Shown here: one piece after another, positions 29,115 through 38,062 of the stretch
How positions within the stretch are numbered: the stretch's first letter is position 1
Layout: every line of letters starts with the position of its first letter
Assembly: GCF_021655095.1 (NCBI RefSeq)
Contig: NZ_PPXW01000001.1
Span: forward strand, 805,333-866,510
Direction of reading: 5' to 3'
Source: Clostridium sp. Cult1
GTDB lineage: Bacteria > Bacillota > Clostridia > Tissierellales > Tepidimicrobiaceae
Length of the DNA: 61,178 bases
The notes under the pieces: generated by a model
What the model was told of the DNA's origin: nothing
Databases searched by the model: none
The model's input: the letters and a program-made list of their open reading frames with translations, nothing else
Program-made: the position numbers and the translations under genes

Positions 29115-30659
29115 CTAATCCTGAAGTAGATGAGAAGCAAAATCTCTCATAGCTTCAGCTACAAGTTTTCTAACTTCTTCTTCAGATACACCTTTTTCCT
29201 CATCTGCTTTTCCTGGATTCTTTTCTACTACAATAGATACTCCATCAAATAAGTTTGTCATTCTTCCTAAGAATAGACTACCCTTACCAACTATCATGGC
29301 TCTATTTACTTTGCCTTCTAACATATCATCTCTAGCAAAACCTAAATAAGGAACTCCTGATGGGATATGCCCTTGAGTTGGTGCCCATCCATCCATACCA
29401 TGTTCTTGAATGAAATCGTTGATTTGGGATCTTTCGAGGTCTTTTCTCATTACACCTAATGCACCAATCATCTTATAATTTGCTGTTGGCACATCTCCTG
29501 CTCCAGCTGGTTTTGTTACATCTGGGTTTTGCATTTCTACTGAATATTTATCTATATCTGTAATCTTTAAGTTTCCTTTATCTAATGGTGCTGTTACTAA
29601 AGCACTCATTACTGCTTGTGGTGAGGATCCAGTTCCAACTGTATGTCTACCTACTAAATCAGTCCTTAACACTGGGTTAACACCATCATTCTCGGATATA
29701 AGAACTGCAAATCCGCCAATTACATCCTCAAGGATTGGCATATCTTTTTCAACGTGATTTTTACCATTCATACCTAATTTAGCTGTTGAACCCCCAGCTA
29801 TAACTACAACATTTTTGAAGGTTCCCGCTTGTACTAATGAAGAAGCTACTATTAAAGCATGGGTTGGTGCTGCACAGAATCCTCTTGTATCGGAGCCAGT
29901 TGCATTTTTAAATCCAACCATCTCTGCAATAGCTTTAGCAAAGTTTCCTCCACCTCTTTGATTCATATCTCCACACGCTTCTTCAGAACATTCTATTACA
30001 TAATCTACATCATTAGGATTTATGTCATTTTTAGCAATAAGATTTAAACCTGCTAAAACTCCAGATGCTTTAGATACAAGGTTTTCCATAATTACATGAG
30101 CACTTAAATTTTCATCAACATCATGAGCTCTCTTAATACATCCTACTACATTACCACCTGTATTTAAAGGTTCAGCACCTTGTTCCTCTATTAACCTTTT
30201 TATCTCAGATTCATCATCTCCAGATTTAAGCCTTGAAACTAAATCTTCTCTTTCTTTAAACAATGGATGAGCTTCTAGTTTAGTTTTTACACCTTCAGTA
30301 AATTCTTTAGTTAATTTTACTAAATCAAATACATCTACAATTTTGATAAGTCCAATGAATTCATCTTCTGGCATCATTTCGCCATATTTACCAAATCTAC
30401 TAGCATCTTTCAATGGGTTTTTATACCAAGGCTGTTCTTGTTTCTTCAAATCTTCTGGCTTATAGTTTCCAATATAAACTTGATTTGGTAAATAATTCAC
30501 TGCTTCATCAAAGCTACGTAAATGGTTTGGTAACTTTTTTAGGTACTCTGAATCAGGATTTATAACTCTTTCGGTTGACTGGGTTGTTCCATTGTGGATA
30601 ACCATATCTTCAGCATGGACTAAAATATAGCCAGCTCCTTTTACTACTGGATAATTCAT
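29115..30659 (-). CDS. grdC: Glycine reductase complex component C, beta subunit
   Basis: Thiolase/FabH-like subunit that, with GrdD, converts the enzyme-bound acetyl group to acetyl phosphate. The 514 residues include the condensing-enzyme-like CSEEACGDMNQRGGGNFAKA, the active-site region DTRGFCAAPTHALIVASSLV, and GVPYLGFARDDMLEGKVNRA. The start is the ATG of MNYPVV behind GGAGGTG. A strong hairpin lies in the spacer after grdB. Confidence 0.95.
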   Translation of the reverse strand: MNYPVVKGAGYILVHAEDMVIHNGTTQSTERVINPDSEYLKKLPNHLRSFDEAVNYLPNQVYIGNYKPEDLKKQEQPWYKNPLKDASRFGKYGEMMPEDEFIGLIKIVDVFDLVKLTKEFTEGVKTKLEAHPLFKEREDLVSRLKSGDDESEIKRLIEEQGAEPLNTGGNVVGCIKRAHDVDENLSAHVIMENLVSKASGVLAGLNLIAKNDINPNDVDYVIECSEEACGDMNQRGGGNFAKAIAEMVGFKNATGSDTRGFCAAPTHALIVASSLVQAGTFKNVVVIAGGSTAKLGMNGKNHVEKDMPILEDVIGGFAVLISENDGVNPVLRTDLVGRHTVGTGSSPQAVMSALVTAPLDKGNLKITDIDKYSVEMQNPDVTKPAGAGDVPTANYKMIGALGVMRKDLERSQINDFIQEHGMDGWAPTQGHIPSGVPYLGFARDDMLEGKVNRAMIVGKGSLFLGRMTNLFDGVSIVVEKNPGKADEEKGVSEEEVRKLVAEAMRDFASHLLQD

Positions 30660-30701
30660 AATTACACCTCCGTTGATTATATCTATTAATTCATATTTAG
30701 T

Positions 30702-30735
30702 CTTAAAATGGGTGATATAAATCACCCATTTTAAG
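30702..30735 (-). promoter_or_regulatory. Intercistronic hairpin between grdB and grdC
   Basis: Perfect 14-base arms (CTTAAAATGGGTGA) around a 6-base loop, starting 9 bases after the grdB stop. ACTAAATATG follows the stem on the minus strand, so no terminator U-run. It may set a boundary for RNA processing and the ratio of selenoprotein to component C mRNA. Confidence 0.7.
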
Positions 30736-30744
30736 TTTTATATA

Positions 30745-32055
30745 TTATTCTTCAAATACTGTTTGACCTTCAACTTCTGTTGTTAATGCTTTTAAAGCTT
30801 TTTCAACTAAGTTTCTTCTTAGAGCCTTTTCATCTTTAGGATCTAAGCTTGGGTTTCCTAGTGGGTGTGGTATAGCAATTGTTGGAACGATTCTATTTGC
30901 TCCTACAGTTAATGAAATTGGTACTACAGTACACATATGAACTACAGGTAAACCTGCACGTTCTATTTCTTTTACCATTGTTGCACCGCAACGTGTACAG
31001 GTGCCTCAGGTAGAAGTTAATATAACTGCATCTACTCCATCAGCCACTAATTCTTTTCCTATTTCTTCAGCAAATTTCTTAGCACTAGCTACTGCTGTAC
31101 CGTTACCTACAGTAGTATAGAAGTATCTATGAAGTTTGCCTATTTTACCTTCTTTTTCCATTTCTCTTAATACATCTACTGGTAAAACTCTGTCTGCATC
31201 TTCATTAGCGTATACTGGGTCATATCCACCATGAGCTGTTTCATGGTCAGCACTTGTTAAGTTTTCAAATCCTTCAATATCATACTTACCATATTTTGAT
31301 GCAGATGAAGATTCAATATGGTCTGGATTTCCTTTTGGAACAATACCACCTGAAGTTACTAAAGCTACTGTAGCCTTTGAAAGATCTTTAACTGCTGGTT
31401 GTGGATCTACTCTGTCGAAATCTGGCATTGGGAATTCGGTAACGAATTCTTCACCATTAAGCTTTTTAACAAGCATATCCACTGCTCTTTCTGAACCTCT
31501 CTTATCAGCAAAGAAGTTCTTTCTAACTCCTCTTGGTATATAATGTTCTTCCTCTGGGGAACCTATCTCTTCACCTTTTGCAATTTTCAATGCTAATGGT
31601 GCCATCTTCTTAACTGCATCCCTCATACCTGCAGCAGAATTTTTTGTAGATACTATATATACGCTTTTCTTAAACATATCTGCTCCAGGGTTTTCTTCAT
31701 ACATTCCAGTTAAGGATGGAATTCCTAATTCATTTTGTACTGCATCTGTAATTGTACCGCAAGCAACTCCATATCTACCTGCGTTAAATGCTGGTCCTGC
31801 AATGAATAGGTCTGGATTGTATTTCTTTACCATTTCTAATATTTCAGCTTTTGCTTCTTCAATATTTTCACCAAAATAGCTATCACCACAGATAATAGTA
31901 GCAACTATTTCAGCTTCACCTTTAAATCCTGCATTTATAGCCATACCTGGTCCTATAATTTCTTCTCTAACTTCTGGCTTTATATGCGCCTTTTCTTCTC
32001 CACCTATACCAGCGAAGAATTGATTTATATAATGGACAACTTTAATTTTCCCCAT
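30745..32055 (-). CDS. grdB: Glycine reductase component B gamma subunit, selenoprotein
   Basis: GrdB is the selenocysteine-containing, glycine-specific subunit of component B. The reading frame of 436 residues continues through an in-frame TGA at 31008-31006, read as Sec350. The context is VILTST-U-GTCTRCGATMVKE, with the family's U-x2-C-x2-C arrangement. Directly after the TGA, GCACC pairs with GGTGC around a 12-base loop, a plausible bacterial SECIS. Conserved motifs such as GGEEKAHIKPEVR and VVHMCTVVPISLTVGANRIV lie on both sides of the codon. The start follows GGAGAGGGGGG. Without Sec decoding the gene would appear as two pieces. Confidence 0.97.
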
Positions 32056-32087
32056 TAGTTTCCCCCCTCTCCTTTTTTTGTTGGGAA

Positions 32088-32570
32088 TTAATCGTTAAAT
32101 TTTCCGTATTCTTCTCTTATACCTTTAACTTCTTCAATTATTTCATCAACATCTAGAACCATTTCCATCATACCAATTTGTTCATCATAAACGTCTGCAT
32201 CTACAGATTCTTTGAATTCTGGTTCAACTGCGTGATAAACTCTAAGTCCTAACTGGACTCCTGCCAATGGACCTGCAAAAGTTGGGTCTCCAGCTGTTAC
32301 TGTTTCAGCTGCTAATCCAGCTGCTTCAGCTTCTGCTCCACCAATTAATACGATCATGTTTTCTGCACCGTATTTTTCAGTTAAATCTTTAACCCTCTTT
32401 TGATTTTCTAAGTCCATTGCTCCTGCAGCCGTTCAGACAAAACATTCAGTAGATGAAAATACTACTTCAGCGTCTGTTGTCTTAACACATTCTTCCATGG
32501 CTGGTCCTGGTATACCATCTCTATCGCCAATTATGATAACTTTTTTGTTAGCATCAAATAACGACATCAT
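32088..32570 (-). CDS. grdA: Glycine reductase selenoprotein A
   Basis: Selenoprotein A accepts the carboxymethyl group from component B as a Se-carboxymethyl selenoether and passes it to component C. The frame of 160 codons starts at tandem ATGs (32570 or 32567) behind AAAGGATG and contains TGA at 32435-32433, read as Sec46 in the signature [17 protein letters not shown] (CxxU redox motif). The N-terminus [19 protein letters not shown] is diagnostic. A short GC-rich fold follows the TGA but I could not resolve the SECIS with confidence. The ATG in AMDLENQ is internal, not a start. Confidence 0.97.
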
Positions 32571-32620
32571 AACACATCCTTTCTTAATATTGGTTTTAAA
32601 ATCCTATATATTCTCTGCCT

Positions 32621-33907
32621 TTAGAATCCTTTAGCAGACATTTTATTAAATCCTAATTCATTTGTAGCACCTGTTATAGCTTGAAGTTCTACTACTATAG
32701 AGCCATCTTCTTTAAGGCTACCATCAAAACCACCAGCTATAATATCAATAAATTCTGTATGGCCTATTACCTTATCCATTGGAGGTAATTCTATAACCTC
32801 ATTGGCATTTCCACCAGTTACAACTGCATTAGCTAGTGGATCTGCATCAGCCAAGGATTGGCTTGCTCCATCCCTACCAGCATATTCATCAGTAATAATA
32901 ACTGTTTTTATGCCTTTTTGTTCTATTTTCTTACAGTTCATAATTAAGTCTGTATCTGGGTTTCCAAAACCCTCTTGTGATATTACAACTCCATCTAATC
33001 CAAGGTATTCTGCAAGTTTAGCAGTCCAGTTTGAAGATCTTTCTTTGTCTGCTAAATACACGTTTTCATTAGTTATTATTACTCCAAGGAAATTTATCTC
33101 CTTGCCGTGTTTTGCATACAAATCTTGAACTACTGGATTATTTAAATGATGATAAGTCGTATTCTTATCACAAGCGGATACACAGTTACCGCTTATTATA
33201 GCTCCATCCATTATCTCTGTTGGATACATTAAAGTTGGAACTATTTGTTTTGCGTCTACTCCATAAACATAGGTGTCATGAAGTAATCCTTGTGATTGAA
33301 GCATTTGAACATATGCTACTTTTGGTAAGTTTGGATATTTTTCTATACTTTCAAGTAATGGTAATGTCTCATATACTTCAACCTTATCAGGTGTTAACTC
33401 TTTAGCTGCTTCTGCTAAATATTTAGCAGCCTTAAACCCTGCAAATCTAACTGCTCTTTCATGATCGTGTTGTTTTAGATTATCTACAGGTTCACAAGTT
33501 AAAACTATATTGTTTAATTTTGAAAACGGAGTATAATCTGCTCCTGGACCTGTCATGTCGATGATCCCTTCTTGGAATCCTACAATTTTACCTGTAGTAA
33601 CTACTGCACAACCCTTTAGTACATTAGTCTTTCCACTACCTACAACATCAACCTTTGACAATACTCCTGGGAAAATTCCTCCTGGTCCCTCTACCTTAAC
33701 TCTAGGTTCTATTACATCTTTAACAGGAGTAATCCTTATGCTTTCACCAGGTTTTGCAATTTCTACGTCTACTTCTTTTAGGTGCTCATCTTCTTTAATT
33801 AAAGTTATTAATTCTTCTTTGTTAACATAAAGCACCCCATTATCAATTTTGGTTTCTTCACCAAATTGAACGTCATTAATAAGCACATGGCCTAATTCAA
33901 GACGCAT
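32621..33907 (-). CDS. grdE: Glycine reductase component B proprotein
   Basis: GrdE is a proprotein cleaved autocatalytically at a cysteine to give two subunits, one with an N-terminal pyruvoyl group that activates glycine as a Schiff base. The 428 residues include the cleavage region SGNCVSACDKNTTYHH, with the candidate Cys at 242 counting from the ATG of MRLELGH. This ATG follows GGAGGTG. The N-terminal GPGGIFPGVLSKVD and C-terminal GATNELGFNKMSAKGF are well conserved. It lies between trxA and grdA, with a UUCG hairpin in the leader. Confidence 0.95.
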   Translation of the reverse strand: MRLELGHVLINDVQFGEETKIDNGVLYVNKEELITLIKEDEHLKEVDVEIAKPGESIRITPVKDVIEPRVKVEGPGGIFPGVLSKVDVVGSGKTNVLKGCAVVTTGKIVGFQEGIIDMTGPGADYTPFSKLNNIVLTCEPVDNLKQHDHERAVRFAGFKAAKYLAEAAKELTPDKVEVYETLPLLESIEKYPNLPKVAYVQMLQSQGLLHDTYVYGVDAKQIVPTLMYPTEIMDGAIISGNCVSACDKNTTYHHLNNPVVQDLYAKHGKEINFLGVIITNENVYLADKERSSNWTAKLAEYLGLDGVVISQEGFGNPDTDLIMNCKKIEQKGIKTVIITDEYAGRDGASQSLADADPLANAVVTGGNANEVIELPPMDKVIGHTEFIDIIAGGFDGSLKEDGSIVVELQAITGATNELGFNKMSAKGF

Positions 33908-33941
33908 ATAGTTCACCTCCCCTTATTTTGGAACATATATC

Positions 33942-33969
33942 TTAACTCCGGGCCGAAGCCCAGAATTAA
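33942..33969 (-). promoter_or_regulatory. UUCG-capped hairpin upstream of grdE
   Basis: A 12-bp stem with two G-U pairs (TTAATTCTGGGC with GCCCGGAGTTAA) is closed by a cUUCGg tetraloop. It begins 6 bases past the trxA stop and precedes the grdE ribosome binding site; no U-run follows. Confidence 0.7.
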
Positions 33970-33975
33970 AATCAA

Positions 33976-34293
33976 TTAAGCATACTTTTTAACTAATTCT
34001 TCTACAGCAGATGCTGTTGCTTCGGATTCTGCTAATCTTTCTACTTCTTCACCATCTTTATAGATGATAATTGCAGGTAATCCCATTACCTTTTGCTTTA
34101 TTGCCAATCTTCTAGCTTTAGTAATGTCTAGTGAACAGAATTTAACTTTGTCACCATATTTTTCTGCCAATTCATGAACATGAGGCATTAATGCCTTACA
34201 TGGTTCACAAGTTGGTCCCCAGTAATCAACTAATACATATCCTTCTGCTTTTTGAACTTCTTCTTCAAAATTATTTTTATCTAACTCTACCAT
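33976..34293 (-). CDS. trxA: Thioredoxin of the glycine reductase system
   Basis: Thioredoxin carries electrons from TrxB to selenoprotein A. The 105-residue protein has the fold's order of segments, but the active site is WGPTCEPCKALMPH (Cys29 and Cys32) in place of the usual WCGPC. Variants with CEPC or CVPC are known in glycine-reducing clostridia. The start follows AGGAGGG. It is 24 bases after trxB, as expected for a dedicated electron-transfer pair. Confidence 0.95.
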   Translation of the reverse strand: MVELDKNNFEEEVQKAEGYVLVDYWGPTCEPCKALMPHVHELAEKYGDKVKFCSLDITKARRLAIKQKVMGLPAIIIYKDGEEVERLAESEATASAVEELVKKYA

Positions 34294-34317
34294 AAGTATC
34301 CCTCCTATAATTATTTT

Positions 34318-35256
34318 TTAAACATCAAATACTTCATTGATGTATTTTTCAGCTTGAACAGCTGCTATTGCTCCATCAGCAGTTGCTGTAACAACTTGCC
34401 TTAAAGATTTTACCCTAACATCACCAGCAGCAAACACTCCTGGGATATTAGTTTTCATATCTTCATCAGTTTCAATATAACCATTGTTCAAGTTAACTTT
34501 ATCAGTAAACAATTCAGTAGCTGGAATAAATCCAATAAATGGGAAGATTCCAAAGGTTCCATCATCTTCATCTGCAAATATCTCTGTTAATTCTCCTGTT
34601 TTAACATTTTTAACTACCATGGATTCAACAATTCCATCGCCTTTTATTTCTTCTACTACTGAATCCCACATGAAATCCATTTTTTCATTCTTAAATGCTT
34701 TCTCTTGAATGGATTTAGCAGCTCTTAATTCATCTCTTCTGTGGATTATTGTAACCTTTCTAGCAAACTTAGTTAGGTACATACCTTCTTCTACAGCAGT
34801 GTCTCCACCACCTACTACAAATACTTCCATGTCTTCAAAGAAAGCTGCATCACATGTAGCACAATAGGAAACTCCTCTTCCAGTTAGCTCTTTCTCGCCT
34901 GGACAACCTATTGGTCTTGGATTGGCGCCAGTTGCAATAATAACAGTTTTTGCTTGATACTCGTCTTTTTCTCCTTTAAGTACTTTTATTTTGCCATCTA
35001 ATTCAACTTCCTTGATTGTGTCAAGAACTTTTTCTGCTCCAAATTCCTCTGCCTGTTCTACCATTCTTGCTACCAAAGTTGGACCAGTAGCGTTTTCTAT
35101 AGAACCAGGATAATTTGCTACTTCAGCTGTTGAAACTATTTGTCCTCCAGCTTTTTCTTTTTCTAATATAAGGGTTTTTAGTCTAGCTCTTGAAGCGTAT
35201 AGTCCAGCTGCTAATCCTGCAGGACCTGCTCCTATAATGACAACATCATAGACCAT
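34318..35256 (-). CDS. trxB: Thioredoxin reductase (NADPH/ferredoxin type unresolved)
   Basis: FAD enzyme that reduces thioredoxin. The 312 residues show the FAD-binding GAGPAGLAAGLYASRA, the redox-active CATC (Cys132, Cys135) in SYCATCDAAFFED, the nucleotide-binding GGGDTAVEEGMYLT with the HRRDELRA segment, and the second FAD motif GVFAAGDVRVKSLRQVVTA. The HRRDxxRA motif favours NADPH. It starts behind AAAGGAGG. It is the first gene of the glycine reductase operon, about 285 bases after the riboswitch terminator. Confidence 0.95.
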   Translation of the reverse strand: MVYDVVIIGAGPAGLAAGLYASRARLKTLILEKEKAGGQIVSTAEVANYPGSIENATGPTLVARMVEQAEEFGAEKVLDTIKEVELDGKIKVLKGEKDEYQAKTVIIATGANPRPIGCPGEKELTGRGVSYCATCDAAFFEDMEVFVVGGGDTAVEEGMYLTKFARKVTIIHRRDELRAAKSIQEKAFKNEKMDFMWDSVVEEIKGDGIVESMVVKNVKTGELTEIFADEDDGTFGIFPFIGFIPATELFTDKVNLNNGYIETDEDMKTNIPGVFAAGDVRVKSLRQVVTATADGAIAAVQAEKYINEVFDV

Positions 35257-35540
35257 ATTTTTTCCTCCTTTGAAAAGATTATTGTGTTGCTTTCATTACT
35301 TTAATTTACCATAAACAATTCAATAATATTCTCTTATCAATAGTAATGCATAACACAGTTTTGATGAAAGTTAGATTCCCACATTTTTATGTAATGTTTT
35401 CCTCTATTCTGTAGATAGGTTATGGTATTAAGATAATCATCTTATACCATTATAATAATAGAAATTTGATAATAAAACAAGTTTCGTTATAAAAAACTCA
35501 TACATAAATAGTTTACCCAGAAAATATCTTATTTAAAACA
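35257..35540 (-). promoter_or_regulatory. Long leader between riboswitch terminator and trxB
   Basis: No ORF is visible. A TATAAT -10-like box on the minus strand (35454-35449) is followed by an imperfect inverted repeat (GGTATAAGAT...ATCTTAATACC), which could be a second, riboswitch-independent promoter with an operator; no good -35 accompanies it. Confidence 0.3.
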
Positions 35541-35587
35541 TTAAAAAAACAGAATAGAAGGAACTATTACTTGCCTTCCACTCTGTT
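35541..35587 (-). terminator. Riboswitch-controlled intrinsic terminator
   Basis: Fourteen consecutive pairs (three G-U) join AACAGAGTGGAAGG to CCTTCTATTCTGTT around a 12-base loop, followed by TTTTTTT on the minus strand. The 5' arm shares CAGAG with the closing helix of aptamer 2, so the two structures exclude each other. Confidence 0.88.
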
Positions 35588-35755
35588 CTATAACCTGAGA
35601 GTTTCCCCACGTAAATGGATTGCTCCTTCGGTGCCTATGCTTTTCAGAGTTTCGTCAAAGTACGGTTCTTTTGCCTGAGATCATCATCATAAAGTGGCAA
35701 ACTTTATGACTTATTCCTTCGGCGCCAAAATATATTTGGTCTCTCCCGCACTTTT
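35582..35755 (-). promoter_or_regulatory. Tandem glycine riboswitch
   Basis: On the minus strand two aptamers follow each other. Aptamer 1 has GGGAGAGACC, GGCGCCGAAGGA and TCTCAGGCAAAAGAACC, closed by AGTGCGG with CCGTACT. Aptamer 2 has GACGAAACTCTG, GGCACCGAAGGAGCAA and AACTCTCAGG, closed by ACTCTG with CAGAGT. This matches the architecture of the Bacillus gcvT glycine riboswitch closely. Glycine binding should stabilise the second closing helix and prevent the terminator, turning the operon on. Confidence 0.95.
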
Positions 35756-35763
35756 CATCCGAT

Positions 35764-35792
35764 ATTATATAGTTGTTTGATATTTTTTTCAC
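35764..35792 (-). promoter_or_regulatory. Promoter of the riboswitch-grd operon
   Basis: TATAAT (35769-35764) with GTGAAA (35792-35787) 17 bases upstream on the minus strand, just before aptamer 1. The -10 is perfect; the -35 matches 4 of 6. Confidence 0.6.
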
Positions 35793-35860
35793 ACTTCATT
35801 GACATTATAATATATAAATTTAATTAAAACAAGCCCTTTTTTTAAAAAATATTTTTATTT

Positions 35861-37471
35861 TTAATCTTTAAGTTGATCCAACACATAAAGAGATATATTA
35901 GAGGAATGGTCAGAAACCCTCTCTAAATTACTCAACAAGTCTAGAAATATAGCCCCCGAATTTGGTTGACATAGTAGTTTGTTCAGCCTTTCTATATGTG
36001 TCGTTCTGTATTCTTTTTCTAAAGAGTCTATTTCTTCTTCCAGTCTAAGTACTTCTCTTGCCTTGTCAAAATCCACATCCCTTAAAGCCTCTAAGGTCTT
36101 TTTAAATACTTCTAAACTCTTTGAAAATATATTATCGAATTCTTCAATAGCTTCCTCACTAAATTGGAGTCTTTCATCTATTCCTAATTGGGCTAATTCT
36201 GCAATATTATCTGCATGATCTCCAACTCTTTCTATATCATTTACCACGTTTATTAGAATATTTACCTGAGTATGTTGTTCATCTGTCAAAGGTGCGTTGG
36301 AGAGTTCTACTAAATACCTTACAATATCACTTTCTAATCTATTGATTACTTTTTCTTGAGAAAATACTTCTTGAGTCATTTTTTCGTCTTTATTTTTAAA
36401 CGCTTTTGCTGCAACAACTAAATTATCCTCTACAATTTTTCCCATTCTAAGTATTTCTTTTGTTACTTGACCTAAAGCAATGGATGGAGTTTCTATAATT
36501 CTCAGATCCAGAAATTTTAATCCGGCTTCAGTAGCTTCTTCTACATCACCAGGAACTAATTTCATAGCTGCTTTTACTAAAAGTCTAGCAAAAGGAAGTT
36601 GTATAGCCACATTTAATATGTTAAATAATGTATGGGCATTAGCTATTTGCCTTTGTATGTCGTTAGGAGATACCCTTAATACAATACTTTCTATTGGCTT
36701 CCTAAGTAAAGTCATAAAGATAATAGTACCTATTAAATTAAATAAAAAGTGTATAACTGCAGCTCTTTTTGCTGTTTTATTAGTACCCACACTGGATATT
36801 AAAGCAGTTGTTGTTGTACCAATATTATCACCAAATAGTATTGGGAATGCAATATCTAGACCAATAAGTCCTTGGGAAGCTAAAGCTTGTAATAAACCAA
36901 TGGAAGCACTACTACTTTGTAATATTGTAGTCAATCCTAGTCCAACTAATATACCTAGAAAAGGATCCTTTAGGCTCACCATAATATTCGAAAAAATAGG
37001 ATTCCCAGCTAAAGGTTTTAGTCCGTTACCCATCATATCCATACCAATAAAAAGTATACCAAAACCTATCATTATTTCCGCTAAATTTTTAGCCCTTTTT
37101 CTGGATGTGGCAATCCAAACCCCTACTCCAATTGCAACAGCCAATGGAGCAAGATCCGTTAACTTGAATGCAATTAGTTGAGCTGTTATAGTGGTTCCTA
37201 TATTAGCGCCCATTATGACCCCTACAGCTTGGTATAAAGTCATAAGACCAGCATTTACAAATCCTATTACCATAACTGTAGTAGCACTACTACTTTGTAT
37301 TACCATTGTAACCAAAGCCCCAACTACCACTCCCATAAGTCTATTGTTTGTTAATATTTCTATTAATTTCTTTAACTTTTCTCCTGCAGCTTTTTGTAAA
37401 CCTGTGCCCATTAAATTCATACCATATAAGAAAAGTCCTAGACCACCTAATACTGGTAACGCAATGTCCAT
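35861..37471 (-). CDS. Na+/phosphate cotransporter family protein with PhoU-like tail
   Basis: NptA-type carriers move phosphate with sodium. The 536 residues contain duplicated membrane halves, each with the QSSSA motif (VIQSSSATTVMVIG and TTILQSSSASIGLLQ), about eight hydrophobic segments in all, followed by a cytoplasmic helical PhoU-like domain (about 335-536). The ATG of MDIALPV follows AGGAGGG; an upstream GTG frame is not needed. A phosphate versus other anion substrate cannot be read from sequence. Confidence 0.9.
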   Translation of the reverse strand: MDIALPVLGGLGLFLYGMNLMGTGLQKAAGEKLKKLIEILTNNRLMGVVVGALVTMVIQSSSATTVMVIGFVNAGLMTLYQAVGVIMGANIGTTITAQLIAFKLTDLAPLAVAIGVGVWIATSRKRAKNLAEIMIGFGILFIGMDMMGNGLKPLAGNPIFSNIMVSLKDPFLGILVGLGLTTILQSSSASIGLLQALASQGLIGLDIAFPILFGDNIGTTTTALISSVGTNKTAKRAAVIHFLFNLIGTIIFMTLLRKPIESIVLRVSPNDIQRQIANAHTLFNILNVAIQLPFARLLVKAAMKLVPGDVEEATEAGLKFLDLRIIETPSIALGQVTKEILRMGKIVEDNLVVAAKAFKNKDEKMTQEVFSQEKVINRLESDIVRYLVELSNAPLTDEQHTQVNILINVVNDIERVGDHADNIAELAQLGIDERLQFSEEAIEEFDNIFSKSLEVFKKTLEALRDVDFDKAREVLRLEEEIDSLEKEYRTTHIERLNKLLCQPNSGAIFLDLLSNLERVSDHSSNISLYVLDQLKD

Positions 37472-37579
37472 TTGCACCCTCCTGACCAAAATTAAATTTT
37501 TTCTGGTTTTTCTTTTGCATGAGTCTAATTCTATATTAATACAATTTTGGAGTTTGATTTATTAAAGTTTTGTAAAACA

Positions 37580-38047
37580 TTACTCTAATTGTGGGAAGTT
37601 TAACTGCCTTAAAGCTTCAAATAATATAATATTTACAGAATTCGCTAGGTTCAATGACCTTTTTATGCCTTGTTTCATTGGAATCTTTATTGTTTTACTC
37701 CAATTTTTATTTAATACTTCATCTGGAAGACCTTTTGTTTCTTTTCCAAATACAATAAAAGAATCTTCCATATATCTTACATCTGTATAATATTGATTCC
37801 CCTTAGTAGTAGCATAGAAAAAACTTTTGTCATTATATTTTTCCATCAACTCATTAAAATTTTCATAATAATAAATCTTCACCAAATTCCAATAATCTAA
37901 CCCTGCTCTTTTCAAATATTTATCTTCTACGGAAAAACCCAGAGGTTTAACTAAATGAAGATTTGTATTGGTGAGAGAGCATGTTCTAGCTATATTACCA
38001 GTATTTTGAGGTATTTCAGGTTCTACAAGTACGATATTTAGCCCCAT
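37580..38047 (-). CDS. trmL: tRNA (cytidine(34)/cmnm5U(34)-2'-O)-methyltransferase
   Basis: SPOUT-class methyltransferase modifying the wobble ribose in leucine tRNAs. The 155 residues show the N-terminal VLVEPEIPQNTGNIARTC, VFGKETKGLPDEVL and the knot segment IPMKQGIKRSLNLANSVNIILFEALRQ. It lies 15 bases after a HAD phosphatase gene, likely the same operon. The ATG of MGLNIV follows GGAG. Confidence 0.93.
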   Translation of the reverse strand: MGLNIVLVEPEIPQNTGNIARTCSLTNTNLHLVKPLGFSVEDKYLKRAGLDYWNLVKIYYYENFNELMEKYNDKSFFYATTKGNQYYTDVRYMEDSFIVFGKETKGLPDEVLNKNWSKTIKIPMKQGIKRSLNLANSVNIILFEALRQLNFPQLE

Positions 38048-38062
38048 TAACAACGCTCCTTT

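Noticed and set aside
30745-30978. A separate 77-codon gene starting MVKEIER
   Set aside because: It is the 3' part of grdB; the TGA at 31006-31008 is a selenocysteine codon and conserved GrdB sequence is continuous across it.
32088-32417. A 109-codon gene starting MDLENQ
   Set aside because: It is the C-terminal part of grdA after the Sec codon; the true start is upstream at 32570 or 32567.
36480-37181. Plus-strand ORF of 233 codons
   Set aside because: Antisense shadow of the Na/Pi cotransporter gene.
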